A stretch of 64,000 nt of DNA, taken from Lithobates sylvaticus (taxonomy: Eukaryota > Chordata > Amphibia > Anura > Ranidae). The position numbers and the translations under genes are program-made. Every line of letters begins with the position of its first letter. The stretch's first letter is position 1. A model generated the notes under the pieces. It saw only the letters and a list, made by a program, of their open reading frames with translations. It was not told where the DNA came from and did not search any database. Below are positions 54,341-64,000 of the stretch, piece after piece. The DNA lies in NCBI GenBank assembly GCA_028564925.1, contig CM053030.1, positions 373,824,945-373,888,944 on the forward strand, in the 5' to 3' direction.

Positions 54341-55831
54341 CTGGAAACAGAAAGATCACAAACTTTCAGTAATGTGGGTTGACTATGGTATCATATGTGA
54401 CAGGACAATACAATGGTATAAATGTGAATTCACAGTTGTCCTGTGGGAACAGGTTAAAAAAAGAAAAAAAGGCATTTAAAAAAAAAAAAAAAAATAATTG
54501 AAAGTTCTGTGGTATTATGAAAGGAAATGAATGTATCCTACCCACAAGAACAAAAAGAAACTAAACTAGTATGTGAAATCTAGGCCACCAACAGTACAGA
54601 TCAGTTAAAAAACACAAACACTGAGAATTATAGTTAAGATTAGAAAATAGAAAGGTTAAAGAAAGGATCAAAGTCACACAGATGAGGTATAAAATACATT
54701 TTGTAGTAAGAAAACGAAAAGATTTCAACCTTATACATTTATATTGGGGTTGTAGAGGAAAAACTACAAGAGCAAATGCTATGTTGGCACATTAGTGCTT
54801 CAGGGCCTATTTATTCCTCGTGGCTCCATCATGGCTTTACCTTTACGCGCAATCTAGCCTTATAAGAGAAGTATGGCCAAATATATTTTGGTCAGACTTC
54901 TCTTCTGGGTCACATTAGTGCACTTATTTCTGTTCTCCTGTGGCCCAGATTCAGTCAATAGCAGGCTAAAGCCTGCTTTTGGCTGATGTCACTGAGCCAG
55001 TCCAGGCTCTGCAGGGATCCTGACGATAATATCAGGATCCACCCAGATGCCTGACCAGCAGCTTGCCTTTCAGCATGCCACTGAGCCTGAGCCAGCTGCT
55101 CCCACCCACTCCAGAGTCTGGCATTCCAGAGAGCACTGGAGGGGCAGAGTAGAGAGCCAGTGATTGATAGTCACTGTTCTCTGGTCAGTGAAGACCGAGA
55201 ACTGAGCGATCAGCAGTATTTGATCGCTCACTTCTCAGTCTAGAGGCATTGAGGGACAGCTGCAGCACTGGATCTTTGCGGCAGCCATCTAAGTGGGTAC
55301 AAAAGTCTGTGTTTTTCAATCCTGAACTTCTGCTTTAAAGTGAATCCATGCTTCGCTTATTCAAAGCATCACCTTCAGCAGCTTATACTTACTTATGCTT
55401 TTCTTTTGCTCTGCTGCTTCTTCCATTCACCTGTGGAAGTGAGGAGCAGTCTGAGGAATCTCTACTCACTCCATGTGACAGCCGAGTGGCCAATAACCCA
55501 GCACCACAATTATCACATGGAAGAAAGGGGAGTAAGTCACAGGTTCACTATATTTGGATGTACCAGCTATGTCCCATGGCTGTCAGTGGTCAAACAGAGC
55601 AGGATGGGATCACAAGAAAGGTGAGTATATGCTGATGCAATGGCAGGCATTAAAGTGAATCAGTTGCACTGCCCTAAATGGAAAAGCAAAAAGTTGAATT
55701 CAAGTCTAAACCTACCCTTTATTTTCAGCTGAACCTCTTAAACTGCAACTAAACTCTAACACTAATCCTAAGCCTACCTTATGTGAAAGTTAAACGATCA
55801 CAAAGAGAATTACCATAATGGTGAATCTAGT
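54341..55831. other. ZDHHC3 intron, diverged repeats
   Basis: 54940-55660 looks like ranid-type interspersed repeat (tctgctttaaagtgaatcc, later cattaaagtgaatcagttg). No additional exon is recognised on either strand. Confidence 0.35.
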
Positions 55832-56010
55832 TAGGGCCGTCTTTAAGGCAGGGCAAAAGGGGAAGCTGCCCTGGGCCCAGTCATTGTTGTGGGGCCCAAA
55901 GCAGCTGCCCCTTGAGCCTACGCTGCCTGAAAATTGTTGACAAGTGGATTTGGGAGGGCCCAAGAAAATATGTTTGCCCAGGGTCCAATCAATATTAAAA
56001 GATGGCCCTG
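55832..56010. mobile_element. Short hAT-type element with 8-bp duplication
   Basis: A 179-bp element from tagggccgtctttaa to ttaaaagatggccctg, flanked by a perfect aatctagt duplication (55824-55831 and 56011-56018). No coding capacity. Confidence 0.85.
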
Positions 56011-56464
56011 AATCTAGTGGGAAAAAAGTTGAACCGCACAGAAAAGTCATGAGATAAAAGTTTGTGGGCCCGTTTCCAATGTGTCAAAACATTGGCACTG
56101 AAATCTGCATGCCAAAATGACGACTTGCTCACTTGCAATGTATCTGTTATGATCAATTGCTGATGAGGTTCAGTTGGAGAGAGTCTTCTCATCTCCACTT
56201 AGTATAAAATAACCCCAGTGTAAAACCCACCACTAAGCAATAATGTCCAGGTAGAGTTTATCCTGCATCAATGTCAACTTGGTTTCCCTTCAGCATAATC
56301 TCACACTGTACAATTGCACTACCTTGTCCAAACTCTCACATTTAACCTCCCTCTATTACCAAGATGCAGTTGCTTCCCCAATTATGCCAACACACAAGGC
56401 CACCCCCATTCAGATTGTCTAACTCCGATCATCAATCTCTACAAAGTTATGTTTATATAGAAAA

Positions 56465-56610
56465 AAAAGTAAGACATCTCATGCAAAAGGTATAGTAGAA
56501 GTTACTGCCATCATTTGCAACATTATAAATGCAAAAAAAAGTAAGACATCTCATGCAAAAGGTATAGTAGAAGTTACTGCCATCATTTGCAACATTATAA
56601 ATGCAATACA
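56465..56610. repeat. 72-bp tandem duplication
   Basis: The segment aaaagtaagacatctcatgc to cattataaatgc is present twice in tandem with no internal difference, indicating a recent slippage or unequal exchange. Confidence 0.9.
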
Positions 56611-57267
56611 TTTGGTCTGTATACAGTCTTTCCCCTGTAGGCATGTCTATGCTTTGGCCTGCCAAGTCCACCAACAAATTGAATCACAAGGTAAACTGCT
56701 GCTCAACTCTAAAACAACTAGAAGAATCCTTAAATTATCCCCATTATTATCTGCCTTTGGTTCATCCATAGTGTGGTTTTGATGACAGTGCTCATTTGTT
56801 CTTCGAATGAATTAAAACGACTAAAAGTGCTATAAGAACTGAACTGTGTTATCCATAACAATAAGCAATTTCTGCCTTGTGGATTTAAAATAAATTGTTG
56901 CATTTTCGATAGACCCATGCTGCAGTTGTAAAGCGTTAATCGAATTGTGTTGCATGAACATTTGCTTCTGTGCACTTCATAATTGTACTTAAAAAAAAAA
57001 TGTAATTAAAATAAAAAAAAAACAGCAAGGCAATCCTTTCCATCACCTTCATGGGAGCTAAAAGAAGTACAAGGAATGCAACGTGGCATGCGAATTTAAA
57101 GTTACTTCTTGTTTTTAGTTCCAGCTGCTAACAGGTTGATGACACTAACAAAGTTCAAGAAGATGAAAATGGTTTAAAAGGAGAACAAATTCTCATAAAT
57201 CTAATCAGAATGTTTGCAATGTGATGACATTTATGTATTCTGCAATATGTTTCCTGAATGTGTAAAC

Positions 57268-58222
57268 CAAGGTTCGGCAACATATGGCCCGCCACCGCTA
57301 AACGTCCAGTCCGTCAGTGATGAATTCACGAGCACCCGACCCGCGGACATTTTCGCAGCTCTCCTCTTCATTGGACAGGGCTGGTATTACAGGGCTGGAT
57401 GGGGGCGGGAACTGCTGGAGTTAACTTTTCACATTAAACAGTAGGTGATTGGTTGTTAGGCAATACTAGCAACCAATCACCAGCCGGTTAATGTGAAAAG
57501 TTGAGGGGACAGAGGACACTATGCAAGTGATGTGAAGGGGGACAGAGGACACTATAATGGGGGGGGGGGACCTATTAGGGACCCATCACCCCTAGGGACC
57601 ACTCTTTTCCCCTGGGGACCCCTTCTCAACTGGGGATGGAAACCCCATCTCCACTAAGGGAAGGAACCCAAACTCTAGACCATGCTGGCTGGCAGTGCTG
57701 ACGTTAGCCATCCTTGGGTGCCACGATGGGGAAGGGGGCAGTGAAATCTGAATCCCCAGCCACATGCTCCCTCAGGGTGAACTGGCTTTGTATTGGTGAA
57801 GCACCCTATATTAGGATTATTATCTTAAAAGAGGGATTCCGGCGAAAATTTTTTTTTAAAAGTCTTGCGGCTTCACTTCCCGGCTCCCTGTTGCGCAATG
57901 CAATAGGAATGCTCCGCGCTGTCTCTGGGACCCGTGTGTGTCCCAGCAGACAGCGCGGCAGGACGGGAAGTGGCGTAGACTCCCGTGGGAGTCTATGCCC
58001 AGAAGTGGGTGCAAATACCTGTCTTAGACAGGTATCTGCACCCCCTCCCCCCTGAAAGGTGCCAAATGTGACACCGGGGGGGGGGGGGGGGGGTTCCGAT
58101 GAGCGGAAGTTCCACTTTAGGGTGGAACCCCGCTTTCATTTATTAGCAGGTGAATGCGGGCCTCCGCGCATTCACATACATTAAATCTGGCCCCATAAGT
58201 GGAAAAAGGTTGCTGACCCCTG
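57268..58222. mobile_element. hAT element with 8-bp duplication and nested repeat
   Basis: It begins caaggttcggcaacatatgg and ends aaggttgctgacccctg, flanked by gtgtaaac on both sides (57260-57267 and 58223-58230). The interior includes an inverted pair around 57430-57500 (aacttttcacattaa with ttaatgtgaaaagtt) and a nested ranid-type repeat at 57827-58140. No transposase. Confidence 0.85.
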
Positions 58223-58639
58223 GTGTAAACTATACAATTTGTGCATATGGCAATTAAAAATATCTTTTAAATTCTCATAAATGTTCTGGAAATATACATA
58301 TAATGTATGAAAATGAAATGAGTGACTGAAAAACTAGGATACAGCAAGATAAAAAACGTCCCTTAAAGAAGTGGCTACATAATCTTACAATATTCCCAAA
58401 TTAAAGTCCTAAAGAATAAACACCCAAGAGGCTTTTGTAGATGCTGCATCACTCCGTACACTAAAATGATGCTCAAATAAAATACATCACTTGATAAGTT
58501 TTGCCCATGTACAACAACCTTACTAAAAAGAAATTCAACGGACATAAAGAAGATTTGAAAAAAAATAAAATAAATAAAAAAAAACATACACATGAACATA
58601 CATATTTCACCACTGGGATCAGTGGAATCAAAACATGGT

Positions 58640-58670
<31 letters not shown>

Positions 58671-58915
58671 AAGCTTTACTAAAGTAAACTCTGATATATG
58701 ACAAAATTACAAGAAAAAAGGACTAAAAACAATAAAATAGCTTGGAATACAACAGCATTAAATACACTGTAGTCAAACAGTATGCCGAAGACACACAGAA
58801 TGGAGACCTACAAATTATATGCTTCAAGCTTTAAGCCTGGGTTCCTCAGGCACTGAAAAAAAAAAAAAAAAAAAAAGCCTGCCTACAAATGATGTAAAAA
58901 AATAAATAAATAAAT

Positions 58916-59310
58916 TTAAAAGCGGAGCTCCACCCAAAAGGGGAAGCTCTGCTTGCTCGCTCCCTCCTCCCCCACATTTGGCACTTGGAGGGGGGGGGGG
59001 GGGGAGAGAAAGCAGATACCTGTCAAAAATATGTACCCGCTCCCACTTTCAGGTAAGATCGTCGCACAACGATCGTGATCTACGAAATGTCTGGCCCCTT
59101 CCCCCCCTCCACGCTGCCTTCTAGGAGACACACAGGTCCCAGAAGACAGCGGGACAAGCACAGCGCAACTCGCCCATGAGAAGTAGGAAACAGGCTGTGA
59201 AGCCGCAAGGCTTGATTTGCAGTTTCCCTTGGTGAAGATGCCGGCGCCAGCACCCACAGCGGATGGACGAATCAGCTAGAGGTGCTGACATTGCAGGAAG
59301 CATGGACAGG
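58916..59310. repeat. GC-rich repeat, inverted relative of 57827-58140
   Basis: Starts agcggagctccacccaaaag; shares gtgccaaatgt/acatttggcac, a poly-G tract, and cagacagcg/gaagacagcg context with 57827-58140 in the opposite orientation. Confidence 0.6.
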
Positions 59311-59384
59311 TAAGTGTCCTTATATTAAAAGCCAGCAGCTATAGTATTTGTAGCTGCTGACTCGATGACCAGGCCATTTTTTGC

Positions 59385-60238
59385 GATAAGGCACTGCATT
59401 GCTTTAACTGACAATTGCGCGGTACCTGACACTGTACCCAAACAAAATTGATGTCTTTTTTTCCCCACAAGTAGCGTCAATTTTGAAAAAACACACTATT
59501 TTTTACTTTTTACTATAATAAATATCCCCCAAATTAAAAAAAAAAAAAAACAAACAATTCTTCCTCAGTTTAAGCCGATATTTATTCTTCTACATATTTT
59601 TGGTAAAAAAAAAAAAAAACAAAAAAAAAAACCATTACGTGTATATTTATTGGTTTGCGCAAAGGTTATAGCGTCTACAAAATAGGGGATGTATTTATAT
59701 AGTTATTATTATTTTTTTTTTTTTAACTAGCAATTGCGGCGATCTGCGATTTTCATCGGGACAGATCGGATACTTTTTTGGGACTATTGACATTTATACA
59801 GCGATCAGTGCTTAAAAAATAAAAATAAAAAATAAATAAAACACTGATTACTGTAAAAATGTCATTGGCAAAAAAAATAGTTAACACTAGGGGGTGATCA
59901 AGGGGTTAAAGGTGTTATCTAGGGAGTGTTTCTAACTGTGGGGGGATGGGACTGCCTGGGGGAGGAGACAAATTCCTAAGCATTAGGAACAACAATCCGT
60001 CCCCTCACCCCTGACATAACGGAGATCTGTTGATTTACATTGACAGACCTCCGAACTGTCTTTCAGGAGCGATGGCCGGTGCCCGGCGGACATTGCAACC
60101 GCTGGGGACGCGCATTGGCTCAGTCGTCAAACGCGCCCCCTAGTGCTCTTACAGCAGCCAACGTACAGCTACGATGCCTTGTCTAGTGGAGCCAACCTGA
60201 CGCAGTATAACTGCGGCGGCTGGTCGGGAACCAGTTAA
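59385..60238. repeat. Ranid-type long repeat
   Basis: Phrases such as aactgacaattgcgcggt, ttataataaatatccccc-like runs, ggtttgcgcaaaggttatag, cactagggggtgatc and a terminal gaaccagttaa form a repeat that I associate with true-frog genomes from memory. Poly-A and poly-T tracts interrupt it. No coding capacity. Confidence 0.6.
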
Positions 60239-60669
60239 AGATGAATGAGTGAGCTTTCAAATCTGATCATAAAGGCATCGTTATCCTGACAGCATCAGTG
60301 GCTTGGTAAAGACTTATGTTTTTTCTTGAGTACTTACGCGTTTCAACATTTAAATTATTAAATCCAAAAGCAAAAATGTATATAAATCGCAGTCTACCAA
60401 TCCTTATGTGATGGCAGCATTAGTTTTCTTTTTTCCCCCTTACGTTTGCCTGGTGATCTGACAAGCAAGTCTGTTATTTTTAAATTACCTTTAACAGACC
60501 AATCTGTTCCAGCAAAAATGGCAGTTAGATTTTTGAGACAAACCATTTAACACTTGCAGGGGTGGTTACAACGATCAGCCTTTATTCATTCATGTAAAAC
60601 TTTTATGCCAAAAGGAAAAAGAAAAAACTGTTGCTGCAATAGATAACAATTATAGCTGGAGTTCAGCTT

Positions 60670-61207
60670 TAACCACTTGAGCTCCGGAAGGTTTTACCCT
60701 CTTCATGACCAGGGGATTTTTTGTGAGGACATGCAACACAGCACGCAAATGACATTTTTCCCCATTGCTTTCACACATGTAGAGCTTTCTTTTGGCTGTT
60801 TTTTTTTTTTTTATTAAACTAAAAAGAATAAAAATTTTGGGAAAAGTGCTAATGTTATACACTGTCACTGTACTAATGACACTGGCTGGGAAGGATTTAA
60901 CATCTAGGGACAACCAAGGGTTAACGGTGTGCCTGACAAATGTAAAGTGTGCATTATGTGCTGTTTTTACTAATAGATGTTGTTTGTAAACACACAGGGC
61001 TTTGTACTGTGATTCGCTAAGCCAATCAGCGGGTCCCGGCCATAAATCATTGTCCGGGACCTACTGAGCGGCTTGTTCTGTACCAATCAGATCACAGACC
61101 GGGCAGCGGGAGTGTGTGCACCCCCTACCTGGAAATGCCGGATCATGTACATGAACTGTCGTGGAGCAGTCGCCATATATGTGCATGGGGCGGTCCACAA
61201 GTGGTTA
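60670..61207. repeat. Ranid-type repeat with AACCACTTG ends
   Basis: It starts aaccacttgagctccgg and ends gtccacaagtggttaa, inverted 9-bp ends. It contains tgtagagctttcttttgg and a truncated middle. A second start (taaggacccagaccattttt) lies at 63798 and a fragment at 34907-35000. Confidence 0.6.
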
Positions 61208-61405
61208 ATTTGTTAGTCAATGCCAACTAAATCTGCTAGTACATCTAACACTAAACTTTCCCCAAACTGACAATGCTGCTGTCCAATGATGTCTCTATTG
61301 CTCTTCCAATTGACTGGAGCCAGACAGGAAGTGTGTTACTGAGTATTTTAAGGACTGGTCAATTGTAAGATATAAAATTTTGTTTTGGGGTAGAATACCG
61401 ATTTA

Positions 61406-61702
61406 GTGCCAGTTCACACCAGAATCACGCTCTGTGTTCCAGTGCGATGCGATTTTCAGAAAGGGCTAGGATTGCACTGGATCGCACCAAAAAGTAGTAC
61501 ACGCACTACTTTTAAAAGTGCACTGTAACCAAATCGCATGGTACATGATCTGGTACAAACAAAGGTATTGCATTTGCGAACTGCGTTTGGGGTGTTATGA
61601 TTACCATGCAGAAGATTGCAAACCCAGTGCATGTTAAACGTGCTCCAGGAAACGCACATGGAGTGCGGATTTCCTGTACCATGTTCTGGTGTGATTGGGC
61701 CC
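61406..61702. mobile_element. Harbinger-like MITE with TTA duplication
   Basis: A 297-bp element with ends gtgccagttcacaccagaa and ttctggtgtgattgggccc and TTA at 61403-61405 and 61703-61705. It lies about 270 bp from the ZDHHC3 internal exon, on the 3' side of that exon. Confidence 0.85.
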
Positions 61703-61970
61703 TTAAGGCAGTAATTACAGTAAAAACTAAATACACTATGTAGCACAGTAATGTTGCAAATAGACAAACAATGACCTGCAAAACACCTCCTTTAAGAAAT
61801 TACTACTTGGTGATACAATGGCAAGATGCATGGCAAACCGGACAAAAACCCCCCAAAAAAACAGAACAGTAAAAATGTATCGACATGGATTGTTCCACAA
61901 AAAGAGCCATACCTACTAATCAAGCTCCACTGACCAAGTAAAAAAAAAAAAATTGCATAATAGTACTTAC

Positions 61971-62101
61971 CGTTTCATCAGTACATATGGAATGTACCTG
62001 TGTTCCAAACATAACAGCAGTGAATATGAGGAAGAGTAGACCCTCAAAACAAAGTAAAATAAGTAGGATGACTGTGGTTGGTGGTGAGAACGAGCTGCAC
62101 T
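61971..62101 (-). CDS. zdhhc3: ZDHHC3 internal exon, last transmembrane helix
   Basis: This 131-bp exon, read on the minus strand, gives [20 protein letters not shown] and then [23 protein letters not shown]. The hydrophobic run of about 25 residues is the fourth transmembrane helix of a DHHC acyltransferase. [15 protein letters not shown] is nearly identical to human ZDHHC3 as I remember it. The acceptor is ttgtttctacag (plus-strand 62102 onward). The donor gtaagt is the complement of 61965-61970. The first two bases complete a lysine codon begun in the upstream exon. The related ZDHHC7 differs in this segment and is the alternative. Confidence 0.94.
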
Positions 62102-62577
62102 CTGTAGAAACAAAAGAAGAAGCCTGGATAAGTACAGTGATATCTACTTAAAAGTATATCTCTAAGCAAGTTTAGTATTGGATTGTGTGGAAGGGTTACA
62201 CCCTCCCCGTGGCTCTATTTATACGAGAAAAGAAAGTGGGGCGTAATCCAGATTTTAGAGTAGTCTCCAGAACAATAGGTAAAAGGGGCAAGCTTCTAAC
62301 ATAAAAGAGGCAGTTCTCTGACGAACATCAGGAGCGCACTCTGTGATCGACGTGTGCTTTGGACACAGCTGATCACAGACTGAGATAAAGGGCCAATCAC
62401 AGCAGCCCTTTACCACGTGATCAGCTATGCCCAATCACAGCTAACCACATGTAAATAAACTTGCCGGTTACTGGTATTTCTTTCCCCGTGAGCTGTCCCA
62501 GCATGAGGAAAGAAGAGCCGGTAACCGGCAAGTGTGACAGGAGACATTTACACTCATAATCAGGGCACTGATCACAT

Positions 62578-63471
62578 GGCATGGCACAACTGCAAACCTA
62601 CCAAGACATGGCCACTCACCTAAACGGACAGGCCGGGCAGGGAGAGCCTTAATCAAAGAAGCAGCCAAGATGCCCATGGTAACCCTGGAGGAGCTGCAGA
62701 GATCCACAGCTCATTTGAGAGAATCTGTTAACAGGATAACTATTAGTTGTGCACTTCACAAATCTGGCCCTTATGGAAAGTGGCAAGAAGAAAGCCATTG
62801 TTGAAAGAAAGCCATAATAAGTCCCATTTGCAGTTTGCGAGAAGCCATGTGGGGGACACAGCAACCATGTGGAAGAAGGTGCTCAGGTCAGCACTTTTTG
62901 GCCTAAAAGCAAAACGATATGTGCGGCAGAATACGAACCCTGCACATCACCCTGAACACGTCATTGCCACCGTAAAACATGGTGGTGGCAACATCATGTT
63001 GTGGGGATGCTTTTCTTCAGCAGGGACAGGGAAGCTGGTCAGAGTTCATGGGAAGATGGATGGAGCCAAATACAGGGCAATCTTAATTAATTAGAGTCTG
63101 CAAAAGACTTGAGACTTGAGGAGCGGAGGTTTACCTTCCAGCAGGACAACAGCCCTAAACATACAGCCAGAGCTACAATGGAATTGTTTAGATCAAAGCA
63201 TATTCATGCATTAGAATGGCCCAGTCAAAGTCCAGACCTAAATCCAATTGAGAATCTGTGGCAAGACTTGAAAATTGCTGTTCAGACACTCTCCATCTAA
63301 ACTAAAAGAGGAATTTTGCAAAGAAGAATGGGAAAAAATGTCACTCTCTAGATGTGCAAAGCTGGTAGAGACACCCCCAAAAAGACCTGCAGCTGTAATT
63401 GCAGTGAAAGTTGGTTCTGAAAAGTATTGACTCAGAAGCTGAATACAAAAATGCACACCACACTTTTCACA

Positions 63472-63504
<33 letters not shown>

Positions 63505-63640
63505 TAATATGTAAAACCAGTTATAATTTTCCTTCCACTTCACAATTATGTGCCACTTTGTGTTGATCTATGACATAAAATCCCAATAAAATACATGTTT
63601 CTGGTTGTAACATAACAAAACAAAATTTGGAAAATTTCAA
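62578..63640 (+). mobile_element. Tc1/mariner element G, 5' truncated
   Basis: Same family as element B. The transposase pieces run 62578-63300, including [31 protein letters not shown] and [14 protein letters not shown] (second Asp and the Glu of the triad). The segment with the first catalytic Asp is deleted. The 3' inverted repeat is present to aatttcaaggggta, where it passes into another Tc1 family. Confidence 0.88.
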
Positions 63641-63797
63641 GGGGTACACCGCTCACATTTTTTGTAAATATTTTATTATATATATCTTTTCATGTAACAC
63701 TGAAGAAATGACACTTTGCTACAATGGAAAGTAGTGAGTGTACAGCTTGTATAACAGTGTAAATTTGCTGTCCCTCAAAATAACTCAACACACAGCC
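63641..63797. mobile_element. End fragment of the Tc1 family of elements C and D
   Basis: caccgctcacattttttg, atcttttcatgtaacactg and gagtgtacagcttgtataac identify the C/D family inverted repeat. It is fused to element G at a shared ggggtacacc-like stretch. Confidence 0.8.
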
Positions 63798-64000
63798 GTT
63801 ATCCACTTAAGGACCCAGACCATTTTTCAGGCTCGGTTTTTACAAGTTAAAATCTTTTTTTTTTGTTGCTAGAAATTTACGTAGAACCACCAAACACACA
63901 TACATACATACATACACACAGTAGGAGGAGTTGTGAATTCCGAGCGCATAGCCTGCATTTCCTGAATTACAATCCCCAGCTTGGATGCCCGCTCTGCTGT
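63798..64000. repeat. Start of a ranid-type repeat
   Basis: taaggacccagaccatttttc begins another copy of the long repeat. It is cut by the window edge; (CATA)n at 63897-63920. Confidence 0.5.

Larger units (their letters stand above)
32436..62101 (-). other. zdhhc3: ZDHHC3 (GODZ) gene, 3' part with two alternative ends
   Basis: This is the span of the last part of a DHHC palmitoyl-acyltransferase gene on the minus strand. One internal exon and two alternative terminal exons are visible. ZDHHC3 is a Golgi enzyme that attaches palmitate to cysteines of membrane-associated proteins. The DHHC catalytic exon is upstream (higher coordinates) and outside the window. The splice phase is 0 from the internal exon into either terminal exon. 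The intron to the proximal end is about 7.6 kb and to the distal end about 29 kb, mostly repeats. Confidence 0.9.

Noticed and set aside
55340-55635. Open frames with a hydrophobic start, possible secreted peptide
   Set aside because: They lie in sequence with repeat-like boundaries (aaagtgaatc on both sides) and have no recognisable peptide precursor layout.
1-64000. CRISPR-like array or prokaryotic operon
   Set aside because: The tandem repeats lack unique spacers and the genes are spliced vertebrate genes.

Overview
The window is a piece of a large, repeat-rich amphibian genome, most likely a true frog (Ranidae). Two host vertebrate genes with spliced exons are visible. The intergenic space and introns are filled with Tc1/mariner, hAT and PIF/Harbinger-type elements, one L1/Tx1-like LINE, and long GC-skewed repeats of a kind I associate from memory with ranid frogs.

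Left part (2.58-16.3 kb, + strand): eight consecutive exons encode the active-site region through the C-terminus of a transglutaminase. The exons sum to 1416 bp in one continuous frame (471 residues plus stop), with all splice phases consistent. The catalytic Cys, His and Asp are present. Sequence and neighbourhood both point to TGM4. The 5' exons lie outside the window.

Right part (62.1-32.4 kb, - strand): three exons of the palmitoyltransferase gene ZDHHC3 are visible. One is a 131-bp exon carrying the last transmembrane helix (61971-62101). The other two are alternative terminal exons: a proximal one (54182-54340) and a distal one (32436-32696). Both start in the same phase and encode related but different C-terminal tails. 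TGM4 and ZDHHC3 are convergent neighbours, as I recall them being in human, so this is conserved synteny.

Between and inside the genes: Tc1-family copies lie at 5.0-6.2, 18.9-20.4, 26.0-27.3, 33.3-35.4, 39.6-40.7, 45.1-46.7 and 62.6-63.6 kb, with shorter relics elsewhere. Several hAT elements have 8-bp target duplications. Harbinger-like MITEs have TTA duplications. A LINE with an open 3.3-kb reverse-transcriptase frame is inserted in a Tc1 copy. There is a 33-bp minisatellite of 1.6 kb and a 21-bp minisatellite. A compact block of four 5S rRNA-derived units is bounded by a 12-bp direct repeat.

The most notable observations are the 5S block, the alternative ZDHHC3 ends, two Tc1 copies sharing the same embedded hAT MITE, the minisatellite that reads the same tetrapeptide on both strands, and a perfect 70-bp-arm palindrome. 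I saw no bacterial-type system, CRISPR array or operon. All assignments are by reading; no database search was run.
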